Below are positions 18,108 to 26,611 of a stretch of 64,000 nt of DNA, piece after piece. A program made the position numbers and the translations under genes. Below the pieces are notes generated by a model, which had not been told where the DNA came from, made no database searches, and saw only the letters and a list, made by a program, of their open reading frames with translations. This DNA is from Rhodobacteraceae bacterium LMO-JJ12 (GTDB taxonomy: Bacteria > Pseudomonadota > Alphaproteobacteria > Rhodobacterales > Rhodobacteraceae): contig JAKGBX010000001.1 in NCBI GenBank assembly GCA_021555075.1, positions 1 through 64,000 of the forward strand, written 5' to 3'. The number at the start of each line of letters is the position of its first letter. Position 1 is the stretch's first letter.

Positions 18108-18127
18108 TTTATCGTGCGATAAACAAA
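18108..18127. promoter_or_regulatory. Palindromic operator between dctP and dctQ
   Basis: TTTATCG-TG-CGATAAA (18108-18123) is a perfect 7+2+7 inverted repeat in the divergent promoter region of the TRAP genes. With the following bases it forms TTATCGTGCGATAAACAAA (18109-18127), nearly identical to the site at the tetR promoter (15958-15976). The central position would let one regulator control both dctP and dctQM. Confidence 0.6.
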
Positions 18128-18189
18128 AATCTTGTCGCAGCGCGTCATTGCCCTTACTCTCGGCCCGACATGGGATGTGAGGAGGAAAA

Positions 18190-18699
18190 ATGCGATTCCA
18201 GATAGCCTTGGCGCGCCAGGCACATATTCTCTCAGCGGGCTGGGTCTTTTTCCTGGCGTTGCTGATCATCGCGGATGTGCTTGGACGAACGCTTTTTTTA
18301 CATCCGATCGCCGGGACCAAGGAGATCTTGCAGAACTCAGTTATCGCTGTGACGTTCCTGCAATTGCCTTTGGCGATTTACACAGGGTCGATGCTGCGCA
18401 CGACGGCCTTCGTAGACGCCGTCGGGCCGCGGGCGAGGATTGCTCTGCACCTTTTCTCATGGACCCTGGGCGCCTTGCTGTTCAGCGCTATAGCCTACGC
18501 GTCCCTGCCTGCCGCCTTCACTGCGATCCGGTTGGGCGAATATGAAGGGGAAGGCGCGATGCGAATCTACACGTGGCCGGTGCGCATTATGCTGATCGTC
18601 ACCAGCGCCTTTGCAGCCCTCGCTTATGTGTCGGCAATGATCGCCGATCTGCGCGGCGGCTTGTCGAAAACCCCCTCTTCCGATCTGGACATGACATGA
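18190..18699 (+). CDS. TRAP transporter small permease (DctQ family)
   Basis: 169-residue membrane protein with four hydrophobic segments (residues about 12-32, 46-66, 88-110 and 128-150), the size and topology of a DctQ subunit. The NSVIAVTFLQLPLAIYTGSMLRTT stretch carries the conserved Leu-Pro and the following arginine seen in these proteins. ATG at 18190 follows GAGGAGG. Its stop overlaps the dctM start by 4 bases. It joins the large permease and the binding protein into one importer driven by an ion gradient. Confidence 0.87.
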   Translation: MRFQIALARQAHILSAGWVFFLALLIIADVLGRTLFLHPIAGTKEILQNSVIAVTFLQLPLAIYTGSMLRTTAFVDAVGPRARIALHLFSWTLGALLFSAIAYASLPAAFTAIRLGEYEGEGAMRIYTWPVRIMLIVTSAFAALAYVSAMIADLRGGLSKTPSSDLDMT

Positions 18700-20012
18700 C
18701 ACTCACAATCTTTGGGATTCTCGCCCTCCTGATGCTGTTCATCCTGTTGGGTGTCCACTTGGCGGTCGCACTTGGTGTGGTCAGTTTCGTCGGCGTGTTC
18801 TGGATGCTCGGCAGCTTTGACATCGCTCTTTCCATCCTGAGCACCACCGCCTACGAGGCGCTGCGCAAGGATATCTTCATCATCATCCCGCTATTCGTCC
18901 TTATGGGCGACTTCGTCAGCCGGTCAGGATCGGCCAGCGATCTTTATGGCCTGTGCAATCGCGCCTTCCGTCGCCTGCCCGGCTGTCTTGGCGTTGCAAC
19001 CGTGATGGGCAACGCGATATTTGCCGCGATTACAGGCGTTTCCGTCGCCGCTGCGGCGACTTTCTCGCGCATTGCCTACCCGGAAATGCGCGCGTTGGGG
19101 TATTCCAAGCGCTTCTCTCTCGGGACGGTCGCGGGCAGCGCCTCTCTCGGGATGCTGATCCCACCATCGATCCTGATGATCGTCTGGGCGGTGCTGACCG
19201 AACAATCCATTGGTGCGCTATTCATCGCGGGTCTGCTCCCCGGCTTGCTGCTGGCGCTCGGGTTCTGCGGATACTGCGTGATTTACGCAATTCGCAACCC
19301 CGACTGCGCCCCCATGCAGGCCGCCTGCCTGCCCGGCCAGAGCGACCAGAAGGAGCTGCGTCGGCAAATGCTGGGCGGGATGTCGATACTCGGCCTGATC
19401 GCCATCGTCATCGGCGGCATCTGGGGAGGCTTTCTGACCCCGACAGAGGCCGCTGGCTTCGGCACGATGGGCGCCTTTCTTCTCGGCCTTGCCAAAGGCA
19501 TGACCCGCAAGGACGTTATCGAGGCGATCTACAACGCCGGGCGCACCACCGCGCCCATCATGATCCTGCTGGTAACAGCCTCCATGTATTCGCGCTTTCT
19601 CGCGATGGGCGGCGCGACTCAGGTAATCGGAGACCTGCTGTTCGCCATCAGCGAAAACCCAGCAGTCGTCATCGGAGTCATCTTCTGTGTCTGGATGCTG
19701 CTCGGCATGTTCATCGATTCCACGTCGATCATTCTGCTAACCGTGCCGATCTTTGCGCCGGTGGCCACGACGCTTGGAATCGATCCGCTGGCCTTCGCGA
19801 TCTTCGGCATACTGGTGATCGAGGCAGGGCTGCTGTCGCCACCCTTTGGCATCCTGGTCTTCACGGTGAAGGCCGCGGCTCCGGGCACCGATATCACCCT
19901 CGGGGACATCTTCCGCGGAGCGGTGCCGTTCTTGCTGCTGATCCTCGTGGTCGCGGTTCTCGTGCTGGTGTTTCCTGCGCTAAGCACCTGGCTGCCGCAA
20001 AACCTAATGTAG
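18696..20012 (+). CDS. TRAP transporter large permease (DctM family)
   Basis: 438-residue inner-membrane permease with about a dozen hydrophobic segments. It has the DctM hallmarks: FIIIPLFVLMGDFVSRSG, GVSVAAAATFSRIAYPEM, GSASLGMLIPPSILMIVWA and FIDSTSIILLTVPIFAP, the latter two lying in the ion/substrate pathway. ATG at 18696 overlaps dctQ by 4 bases. It would import the ligand delivered by the DctP protein with sodium or proton symport. A strong terminator follows at 20046. Confidence 0.93.
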   Translation: MTLTIFGILALLMLFILLGVHLAVALGVVSFVGVFWMLGSFDIALSILSTTAYEALRKDIFIIIPLFVLMGDFVSRSGSASDLYGLCNRAFRRLPGCLGVATVMGNAIFAAITGVSVAAAATFSRIAYPEMRALGYSKRFSLGTVAGSASLGMLIPPSILMIVWAVLTEQSIGALFIAGLLPGLLLALGFCGYCVIYAIRNPDCAPMQAACLPGQSDQKELRRQMLGGMSILGLIAIVIGGIWGGFLTPTEAAGFGTMGAFLLGLAKGMTRKDVIEAIYNAGRTTAPIMILLVTASMYSRFLAMGGATQVIGDLLFAISENPAVVIGVIFCVWMLLGMFIDSTSIILLTVPIFAPVATTLGIDPLAFAIFGILVIEAGLLSPPFGILVFTVKAAAPGTDITLGDIFRGAVPFLLLILVVAVLVLVFPALSTWLPQNLM

Positions 20013-20045
20013 GGCCAGCGCCACGTCGCAGACCCTCCGAGTCCC

Positions 20046-20089
20046 AAAAAGAGCGCCGGCGTCCCCTGTCAGGACACCGGCGCTCTTTC
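20046..20089 (+). terminator. Rho-independent terminator after dctM
   Basis: A long GC-rich stem (GAGCGCCGGCGTCC pairing with GGACACCGGCGCTC, one bulged or mismatched position) flanked by A-runs on the left and CTTTCG on the right. Placed 34 bases after dctM; the A-run on the left means it may work in both directions, also stopping transcripts coming from the right. Confidence 0.8.
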
Positions 20090-20296
20090 GTTCTTGACCA
20101 GCGACTGAGCTTTCATCCAGCCGGAACCGGAACCCTCCACCGTCCTTGGCGAGAGTTCTTCGGTTTCGATCACGGCGACGGCCTTATGGCGATTGCGATT
20201 GCCAACGGATCAATCCTGAGCGTCGAAAAGGGATCACGATTGGATGTCGGTTGCGTGAACCGCGTCACTCAAAACCCCGCATGGCTCTGCACTAAC

Positions 20297-20344
20297 GCAT
20301 TTCGAGACGAACCCGTGATACAGGTTCATCTCGAAACACTTTAG
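20297..20344. repeat. Palindromic repeat, copy 1 (GCGTTTC...GAAACGCTTTAG family)
   Basis: The arms TTTCGAGACGAACC (20300-20313) and GGTTCATCTCGAAA (20323-20336) pair with one G-T type mismatch over a 9-base loop; the element closes with CACTTTAG. Two further elements with the same plan occur at 36708 and 36775. The rest of the 382-base gap between dctM and the KdsB-like gene (20090-20296 and 20345-20394) holds no gene or other signal that I can see. Confidence 0.6.
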
Positions 20345-20394
20345 AGCGCGGTCAACCGTGGGAATAGGCGCAGGCCTTCACGGCTGCAAAACTG

Positions 20395-21216
20395 TCAGTG
20401 ACCCATGTCGAGTGTTTCGCCGCGAAGCTCGGCCGGCGTCATGAGCACTTTCATGTCTTCAGTTACTTGCGCCACATCGATGCGAATGCCGGCTTCCATA
20501 GCGCGAACGAGATCGGTCCCTTCGGCAAACTCCCGCTCTGACGGCGGCGTCCGCACGACGCGGTCAAGGGCCGCACGACGCCAAGCGTGGATCGGGAGCA
20601 ACTTGCTGCAATCTGCGTTGGGCAGTGCTGCGGCATCACGCCTGATATCGGTGAGCGTGCCGACGCGGCTGCCTTCCAGCGGATGGACGATGCGGTTCGG
20701 ATTCCAGTTCACCGCCACCTTGGTGATATCGCTATTTTCCAATTCGCCCGTTGCAAGCGGCGTGACCAGTGTGGCAATGCCCACGTCGCTTGTCGCCAGT
20801 GCATACATCAAGGCCTGCAAATAATGCGGCAGCAACCCTTCCATATCATCAGCCACAGCGACGATAATGTCGTGTGTATAGAAGCGGTCGAAACGATTGA
20901 CCGTTGCTGCAATTCGTTCGGCACCCGAGCTTGAACGATAATTGTGGGTACGGGCAAATGTGACCGGATCGGTCCTAACTGTGTAGGCGCCTGCGGCGGC
21001 GGCTGCCTCGGCTCCCGCTTCGTCGATGCTATCCACGACGACCGAGCCGAGCTCGGAGCTGGCTGCCAGTTTATAAGCTTTCACCAGTGATGACTGGCGG
21101 TCGGCCTCGCTACGAGGTTGGGCCGAGGCGTTGGCGCTGGCGATTCCAAGTTCGGAAGCGACCACAATTAGCGGATTGAAGATCATCGAACGATTCTGTT
21201 CTGTTTGGGGAAACAT
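20395..21216 (-). CDS. KdsB-like nucleotidyltransferase-fold protein, catalytic motifs lost
   Basis: 273-residue protein related to CMP-Kdo synthetase (KdsB). The family frame is seen in RSSSGAERIAATVNRFD (residues 94-110, for the SGTDRIAE segment), DVGIATLVTPL (144-154) and HAWRRAALDRVVRTPPSERE (210-229) followed by RAMEAGIRIDVAQV. The key parts differ: the N-terminal PARxxSxRxPGK loop is replaced by VVASELGIASANASAQPRS, and the NxQGDxP metal/nucleotide motif by VAVADDMEG (119-127). It is therefore unlikely to make CMP-Kdo. ATG at 21216 follows AGGA; a TTG at 21234 is also in frame. It sits downstream of the M24 gene on the same strand. Function unknown. Confidence 0.65.
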   Translation of the reverse strand: MFPQTEQNRSMIFNPLIVVASELGIASANASAQPRSEADRQSSLVKAYKLAASSELGSVVVDSIDEAGAEAAAAAGAYTVRTDPVTFARTHNYRSSSGAERIAATVNRFDRFYTHDIIVAVADDMEGLLPHYLQALMYALATSDVGIATLVTPLATGELENSDITKVAVNWNPNRIVHPLEGSRVGTLTDIRRDAAALPNADCSKLLPIHAWRRAALDRVVRTPPSEREFAEGTDLVRAMEAGIRIDVAQVTEDMKVLMTPAELRGETLDMGH

Positions 21217-21244
21217 TTCGGAAATCCTAACCAATGCGCGTTGT

Positions 21245-21276
21245 GTCGGAGAGGGGGGCGCTCCCCCTTCTCCGAC
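21245..21276 (-). other. Strong intercistronic hairpin between the M24 gene and the KdsB-like gene
   Basis: GTCGGAGA-GGGGG pairs with CCCCC-TTCTCCGAC around a short GCGCT loop, in the 67-85 base gap between two genes of one strand. No T-run follows on the reverse strand, so it is more likely an mRNA 3'-end stabiliser or partial attenuator than a full terminator. Confidence 0.55.
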
Positions 21277-21301
21277 CGTTTCATATCAAGACAGCGGTCC
21301 G

Positions 21302-22645
21302 TCACTTCGTCGGATAGCCGAAAATGCCTTCGTGATGGAACTCACCAGGACGATAACCGGCAACGGCTTCTTCCATGTGCTCCATTTTGGTGAAGACCAC
21401 CGGCCCGTCCTTGGTTACAAGCACGTTCTCCTCCAGACGACAGGTCTGCTGAAGCCCCGGGTGACCAGCAAAGGTCTCGATCGCAAAGTACATGTTCTCT
21501 TTGATTTCGGCGGGGTATTTCATCGAGTATGCCCGGCTCATCCACATACCTTCGTAGAGGGTCAAACCGATTGAGTGGGCAAATTGCTGAAGCGTGACCG
21601 TGCCGTATTTGTCATCGTCGTATTGCGGGAACTGGGACGCAACATCCGCCGAGGTCATGCCGGGACGCAAATTCGCCAGACCCGCATACATCGAGTCGTA
21701 GGTCTCGCGATAGAGATCGATCTCTAGCTGCGACATCTTCGCGGCGCATTTGAATGTGCGGACAAAGTCGATGAAATAGCCACCAGGGCCCACAGCGTTG
21801 ATGTCGATGATGATCAGGTCGCCCTGTTGGACAATCTTGTCGGTGGCCCAGCGTCGGTAGGGGCTGGTGTTGCCACCGGATGCGACGATGATGTCATAGA
21901 TGATTTCGCAGCCGCGCGAGAGCATGAACTCATGAACCTTGGCTTCGATCTGACGCTCGGTGATGCCGGGTTTCAGCCACTCGTGCTTGACGTGCCACAT
22001 GGCGGCGTCGCCGATCGAGGCCGACATCTTCAACTGCTCGATCTCATCGACGGTCTTGATCACGCGGGCGCGCGACATGGCCGGCCATGCGCTGACGATC
22101 TTGAGGCCGGCTTTTTCCATGGCGTGCATCGACGGCATGTCCAGCGTATCAACACCGATCTTTTCTTTTTCGACACCGTGTTCCTTGAGAACATCCACCA
22201 CCGTGGCGACCATCTTGTCAGACATTTCGCCGATCGCGCCTTCGGACCATTGCCAAGTCATCGCGGGGCGGACCCGGTCGCCCATCCAGGGCAAATCAAG
22301 GCTGGCATTGACCATGTCGGAACCGGCCGTTTCAAACAGCACCGGCTCGCCTCCGCGCGGCAGTACTGCGTAGCGGATGTTGATGTTGTATTTCCAGTTG
22401 CCCTGATAGGAACCGGTGATGTAGCGGATATTGGCGCCGGCAAACAATAGCATCGCGCCGAGATCATCGGCCTCCATTTCGGCACGCGCACGCGCCAAAC
22501 GCTCTCCGCGAAGCCGTTCATGATCGACGCGATACTGCCAGTCGGTGTTGTTTTGGCTAAACAGGCGCCGCGGATTGTTGTGGTGCTGCTCTTGAATGAA
22601 ACTCTCATCCAGCGAATAGCCGCCCCAAGGTTTTTGCGAATTCAT
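21302..22645 (-). CDS. M24 metallopeptidase-fold protein, DddP-like
   Basis: 447-residue creatinase/aminopeptidase-P fold protein. The five metal ligands of the pita-bread fold are present: Asp281 and Asp293 (IIIDINAVGPGGYFIDFVRT), His357 (FAHSIGL), Glu390 (FAIET) and Glu405 (RLEENVLV). Ligand spacing (12, 64, 33, 15) and total length match what I recall of the DMSP lyase DddP better than aminopeptidase P. However the acidic residue I recall as DddP Asp297 is Asn283 here, and the proposed catalytic Asp six residues after the histidine is Leu363. So the substrate is probably not DMSP. Possibly in one transcript with the KdsB-like gene. Confidence 0.75.
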   Translation of the reverse strand: MNSQKPWGGYSLDESFIQEQHHNNPRRLFSQNNTDWQYRVDHERLRGERLARARAEMEADDLGAMLLFAGANIRYITGSYQGNWKYNINIRYAVLPRGGEPVLFETAGSDMVNASLDLPWMGDRVRPAMTWQWSEGAIGEMSDKMVATVVDVLKEHGVEKEKIGVDTLDMPSMHAMEKAGLKIVSAWPAMSRARVIKTVDEIEQLKMSASIGDAAMWHVKHEWLKPGITERQIEAKVHEFMLSRGCEIIYDIIVASGGNTSPYRRWATDKIVQQGDLIIIDINAVGPGGYFIDFVRTFKCAAKMSQLEIDLYRETYDSMYAGLANLRPGMTSADVASQFPQYDDDKYGTVTLQQFAHSIGLTLYEGMWMSRAYSMKYPAEIKENMYFAIETFAGHPGLQQTCRLEENVLVTKDGPVVFTKMEHMEEAVAGYRPGEFHHEGIFGYPTK

Positions 22646-23055
22646 GCTGCGCTCCTTTTGTTGCAGATTTGACTAACCCCAGACAGGTCCCGTTTCCAGA
22701 AATCGGTAATTTAAATACCGAATATAGAGAGTTCGTGTCCTGCGGAGATGTCCTTGATTTTGTTAACGTTTTCTGATGACCAACTGCCCTACTGATCCCT
22801 GGGTGGGAGCTTCGGTATCGTTCTCGAACTGTCGTTCAATCTATCAGGTGGGGAAAATTTGGCGCAAGATCATCAATGGCTTTTGGATATGCTAAATAGT
22901 CATTTCGGTAGGGGGAATTGGCATTTCCCCTCTATCCCCGACGGACATATCTTCTCCGGGCCGCGGATGCGTTCGACGGTAACCAAAGGGCTTGGCTGAA
23001 CATGGCGCAGGCGCACTTTGGCTTGGATAGCTATGAATTGGATGGAGTCGATCAA
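22646..23055. other. Divergent intergenic region, no gene seen
   Basis: A 410-base gap between the M24 gene (reverse) and the FAH gene (forward). It must hold promoters for both. It is AT-richer than its neighbours (for example TAATTTAAATACCGAATATAG near 22708), but I see no convincing -35/-10 pair, operator or RNA. An open frame runs in from 22918 but its first 46 codons look unlike the family, so I start the FAH gene at 23056. Confidence 0.5.
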
Positions 23056-23907
23056 ATGAAACTATGTCGTTTTGGGTCAGTAGGAAAAGAGAAGCCCGGC
23101 CTCATTCTTCCGGGAGGTCACCGCATCGACGTATCCGAATTCGGGGCAGACTATGACGAGGCTTTTTTCGAAAGCGGCGGTCTTGAACGTCTGGCTGCCT
23201 GGGCCGAGAAAAACGCCGATAGCGCTCCGTTGGTGGGCGATGATGTTCGTGTCGGACCGGCCATTTGTCGGCCCAGCAAGATCGTCTGTATCGGCCTCAA
23301 TTTCTCTGACCACGCGATCGAAGCGGGCATGGATATTCCCGAAGAGCCGGTCGTGTTCCTGAAATCCACCACGGCGTTTTGTGGCGTCAATGATAACGTT
23401 CTCATCCCACCCGGAAGTAAGAAGACGGACTGGGAAATCGAGCTGGCCGTGGTTATCGGAAAAAAGGCCACGCATATTGATGAAGACGTGGCGATGGATC
23501 ACGTCGCCGGCTACGCCATGCTCAACGATTACTCAGAGCGTAACTACCAGATCGAACGCGGCGGCCAGTGGACCAAAGGAAAGAGCTATGACAGCTTTGC
23601 CCCGTTCGGACCGTTCATGGCGACGCCGGACGAGATTGAGGATATCAACAACCTTGCCATGCATCTTTCGGTAAACGACGAAACCAAGCAAACCGGGTCG
23701 ACTGCGAATTATATTTTTCGCATCCCGACAGTGATCAGCTATCTCAGCCAAATGATGACGCTGCTGCCGGGTGATATTATCTCAACAGGTACGCCTCCGG
23801 GTGTCGGGCTTGGCATGAACCCCCCCCAATTCCTCAATCCGGGCGACACCATCGAATGGACAATCGACCGCTTGGGCACAGCAAGACAGGTTGCCGTCGC
23901 AAACTGA
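23056..23907 (+). CDS. Fumarylacetoacetate hydrolase family protein
   Basis: 283-residue FAH-fold hydrolase/isomerase, probably cleaving or isomerising a 2-keto or acylpyruvate-type acid. The metal-binding acids are Glu127 and Glu129 (DWEIELAVVIG) and Asp158 (MLNDYSERNYQ); His86 in LNFSDHA fits the catalytic base, and GDIISTGTPPGVG is the signature near the end. ATG at 23056 begins the family's usual MKLxRFG pattern; the reading frame extends upstream to 22918 without homology. It is divergent from the M24 gene and followed by a terminator. Likely part of the catabolic route of this region. Confidence 0.88.
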   Translation: MKLCRFGSVGKEKPGLILPGGHRIDVSEFGADYDEAFFESGGLERLAAWAEKNADSAPLVGDDVRVGPAICRPSKIVCIGLNFSDHAIEAGMDIPEEPVVFLKSTTAFCGVNDNVLIPPGSKKTDWEIELAVVIGKKATHIDEDVAMDHVAGYAMLNDYSERNYQIERGGQWTKGKSYDSFAPFGPFMATPDEIEDINNLAMHLSVNDETKQTGSTANYIFRIPTVISYLSQMMTLLPGDIISTGTPPGVGLGMNPPQFLNPGDTIEWTIDRLGTARQVAVAN

Positions 23908-23924
23908 TACCAACGACAATCAGA

Positions 23925-23954
23925 GACCCGTCACCTTGGTGTGACGGGTTTTTC
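23925..23954 (+). terminator. Rho-independent terminator after the FAH gene
   Basis: A perfect 9-bp stem (ACCCGTCAC / GTGACGGGT) with a 6-base loop and then TTTTT, 18 bases after the stop codon. It ends the FAH transcript before the convergent LysR gene. Confidence 0.88.
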
Positions 23955-24032
23955 TGGTTGATAGCCCATCTTCAGATAGTCGAAACGCGTTAGGTCGGCA
24001 AACGAACATCCCCGCACAACGGAGCACGCAGG

Positions 24033-25013
24033 TCAGGCCATGGTCATGTCGTCGTAATTGACGGGGGCTTCGAGCCCGCTCATCGGCTGGATCGAAAGCG
24101 CGCGCGTCAGTTCCACCTGCAGGATATCCGCAAACCCCTCGGCGCCCTGGCTCAGTGGCCGGGACGCGTGTTGGATTCGCATATATTCGACCGTTAGAGG
24201 CGGGTCTGCCAAGGGCATCACGCGCCGCCGCGCCCCGTCAAGATCCGGAAGGCACAAGATTCCCGGCAAGATCGACACCCAGTCCGACTCTGCCACAAGG
24301 CCAAGTGTACCATGCATGGTGTTCAGCTGCAGACGGTTGCTTACCTCAATGTTGTTCTGGCTCAGATAGCGCTCGATCCGGTTGCGGCGGGCGTTACCCA
24401 TCCCAGGAAGCACCAGCTTCAGCGCTGGCAGATCCGCCATCCGAACACCCTGAGGCCCGATGGGCAATTCCTGCTCTCCAGAACACATAGTGCAATCGCG
24501 GGCGCACACGAGGCATTCGCGGTCATTGCCCATGTGCGAAACAACCAGCATATCGCCCATATCGAAAGAGGCCGGAACGACGGCAAAGTCCAGCCGCCCT
24601 TCCCTGACATCATTTGCAAGCGCACCGGAATAGCCCTCTGAGATGGACAACCGCACCTCGGGAAAAGTCTCGGAGAAGCGCAACAAGGCCGGCGTCAGAA
24701 CGGCGCGCGTAAAGGTTGGCATCAGGCCGATGCAGATATGTCCCGTCACTGATTTCGAAAGCGATCGGATCCGGTCTTCGGCGCGGTACGCTGCCGCGAG
24801 CACTTTCACTGCTTCCTTGTAAAACGACCTCCCCGTTTCGGTCGGAGTAACACCAGACGAGCTGCGGGTGAAAAGGGTAACACCATAGCGTTTCTCGAAC
24901 TGGCCCACGTGCATTGACAGGCCGGATTGCGTGGCGTTCACCTTCTCCGCCGCGGCCGAGAATGAACCCTGTTCATAAACGGCCACGAAGTAACGCAGCT
25001 GCTGAAGCTTCAT
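24033..25013 (-). CDS. LysR-family transcriptional regulator
   Basis: 326-residue LysR regulator with the N-terminal helix-turn-helix (MKLQQLRYFVAVYEQGSFSA, then TQSGLSMHVGQFEKRYG) and the effector domain (GHICIGLMPTFTRAVLTPAL onward). A CARDCTMCSGEQEL stretch near residue 168 brings three cysteines close together, which is unusual in this family and might sense redox state or metal. It converges with the FAH gene and lies downstream of the Gfo/Idh/MocA gene on the same strand, with a 202-base gap, so it probably has its own promoter. Its targets are probably in this catabolic region. Confidence 0.88.
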   Translation of the reverse strand: MKLQQLRYFVAVYEQGSFSAAAEKVNATQSGLSMHVGQFEKRYGVTLFTRSSSGVTPTETGRSFYKEAVKVLAAAYRAEDRIRSLSKSVTGHICIGLMPTFTRAVLTPALLRFSETFPEVRLSISEGYSGALANDVREGRLDFAVVPASFDMGDMLVVSHMGNDRECLVCARDCTMCSGEQELPIGPQGVRMADLPALKLVLPGMGNARRNRIERYLSQNNIEVSNRLQLNTMHGTLGLVAESDWVSILPGILCLPDLDGARRRVMPLADPPLTVEYMRIQHASRPLSQGAEGFADILQVELTRALSIQPMSGLEAPVNYDDMTMA

Positions 25014-25215
25014 GTCAAGCCATCCAGTTTTCTTCTATCCATCACAGCTTAGGATTAATTTTCTTGATGAATCAACCAAGCATTCTCTTTGCAAAGCAGT
25101 GAACAGCGAAGGATGAAAGGTTTCGATTCAATCGACCCGATAGCGATCAGACAAGCTCCCGGTTCCCGCAAATCATAGGTCAGGCGTGCCGCATTTAGAT
25201 GCAAAACCCGACCTC

Positions 25216-26229
25216 TCAGATATCCGCCAAACGGACCGCTTGCCCCGTCTCCGCCGAGCGTTCGATGGCTTCGAGCACCTCAATGTTGTGCACCATCTCG
25301 CGGGGGGTGAAGGGATAGGGCGCCTCGCCCATCGCGGCGCGGGCAAAGGCTTCGATGTTGGCGGTTACGCTGTCTTCCCAATCAAAGCTCTGCTGTTGCA
25401 GGTCCTTTCCCGTCTCTGCCGTCATCACGCGCACATTGCCGCCCGGAGTGTCGGGGTGGCTGTCGTTGAGTACCTCGATCCACTGATCAGTGCCAAAGAC
25501 ATGCATGCGAATGAAATGCGGTGTGTGCAGTACCGCGCTGAAGGTGGCGGTCATGCCCGCCTCGAACTTCATCTGGACCGTAACAACATCGCCGGTTTCC
25601 CAGCCAAGCGAGCGGTCGGAGGTGAAGGCATGCAGGCTTTCGACCGGGCCGAAGAACGAAATCATCAGGTCCGACAGATGGATGCCCGTGGCAGTCATAC
25701 TGGCTGCCGGGCAGACGTCCTTGCGGGTACGCCAATCGTTGGCAGGCACATTGATCAGCTTGTCATGGCTGAAGGCGGCCTCGGCGTGCATGATTGTTCC
25801 CAACGCGCCCTTTTTGATCTGCTCGCGCAGCAGAACCATTGCCGGCTCAAACCGGCGCTCCTGACCGATGCCAAGCTGTACTCCGGCGTCTTCACAGGCT
25901 TTCATGGCGTTGCGTGCGCTCTGCGCCGTCAGCGTAAGCGGCTTCTCGCAAAAGACATGCTTGCCCGCAGCGGCAACCATGCGGATCTGTTCTTCGTGCA
26001 CGGTGTTGGGTGTCGTGAGGATCACCGCGTCAATATCATCACGCGCAAGCGCCACATCAAAATCAGGCCATACCTCCAAACCACGGCTCTTGATTTCCGC
26101 ATGGGCGGTGGTCGAGCGCTTGATGATCCCGGCAATCTTCAACCAGGGGTGGTCCTGCAGGCGCGTCACGATGTGTTTGCCCCACCATCCATAGCCTGCC
26201 ACAGCAACCGTAAAACCCCTGGTTGTCAT
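25216..26229 (-). CDS. Gfo/Idh/MocA-family oxidoreductase
   Basis: 337-residue NAD(P)-dependent dehydrogenase. The nucleotide-binding motif is GYGWWG (residues 12-17), and VFCEKPLTL near residue 94 holds the EKP motif whose lysine is catalytic. The C-terminal sheet domain contains ATGIHLSDLMISFFG, with the conserved histidine of the active site. Family members act on sugars, inositols or sugar acids; the substrate here cannot be read. Neighbouring genes suggest a hydroxy-acid or sugar-acid pathway. Confidence 0.87.
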   Translation of the reverse strand: MTTRGFTVAVAGYGWWGKHIVTRLQDHPWLKIAGIIKRSTTAHAEIKSRGLEVWPDFDVALARDDIDAVILTTPNTVHEEQIRMVAAAGKHVFCEKPLTLTAQSARNAMKACEDAGVQLGIGQERRFEPAMVLLREQIKKGALGTIMHAEAAFSHDKLINVPANDWRTRKDVCPAASMTATGIHLSDLMISFFGPVESLHAFTSDRSLGWETGDVVTVQMKFEAGMTATFSAVLHTPHFIRMHVFGTDQWIEVLNDSHPDTPGGNVRVMTAETGKDLQQQSFDWEDSVTANIEAFARAAMGEAPYPFTPREMVHNIEVLEAIERSAETGQAVRLADI

Positions 26230-26611
26230 ATTGTCGTCCCCTTCAGATCGCCCGACGCGATCCTCGTTCGTATCGCCTCTTTGTTTGGCCCGATCCTACC
26301 GGGCGATCTGCCACAACAGCAATTGATCTAAATGTATGTCGTCTATTAGAAAATTTGATAGTCTAGGCCGCAAAGCGACGCGTAACCGCTTGGCAGGCTA
26401 TGGCGTCTTGAAGTCGCCGCTTGGTGGCGCGTAAATCCTGTCGGTCCTAAATCTGCAAGCGTCGAGGCGCGCACCCTCTGCGACCCTCAAAGGCGCGTTC
26501 GTCCTGTCGACGGATACAGCCGTGGTACACACCATCTCTTTGTCGCCGATGTTCCGGCAGGTTCCGCGCGCAACACTTCTTTGGCAATCAACAACCCGTC
26601 GGGTCTGGGCC
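26230..26611. other. Gene-free gap between two dehydrogenase genes
   Basis: 382 bases between the Gfo/Idh/MocA start and the end of the 2-hydroxyacid dehydrogenase, both on the reverse strand. A CCGGGCGAT/ATCCTACCGG segment near 26291 and an AT-rich stretch at 26320-26365 may be the promoter of the Gfo gene. No gene, repeat or terminator was clear. Confidence 0.45.

Noticed and set aside
18953-20344. Forward open frame of 463 codons overlapping dctM
   Set aside because: Arginine-rich frame-shifted shadow; the dctM frame carries all the conserved motifs.
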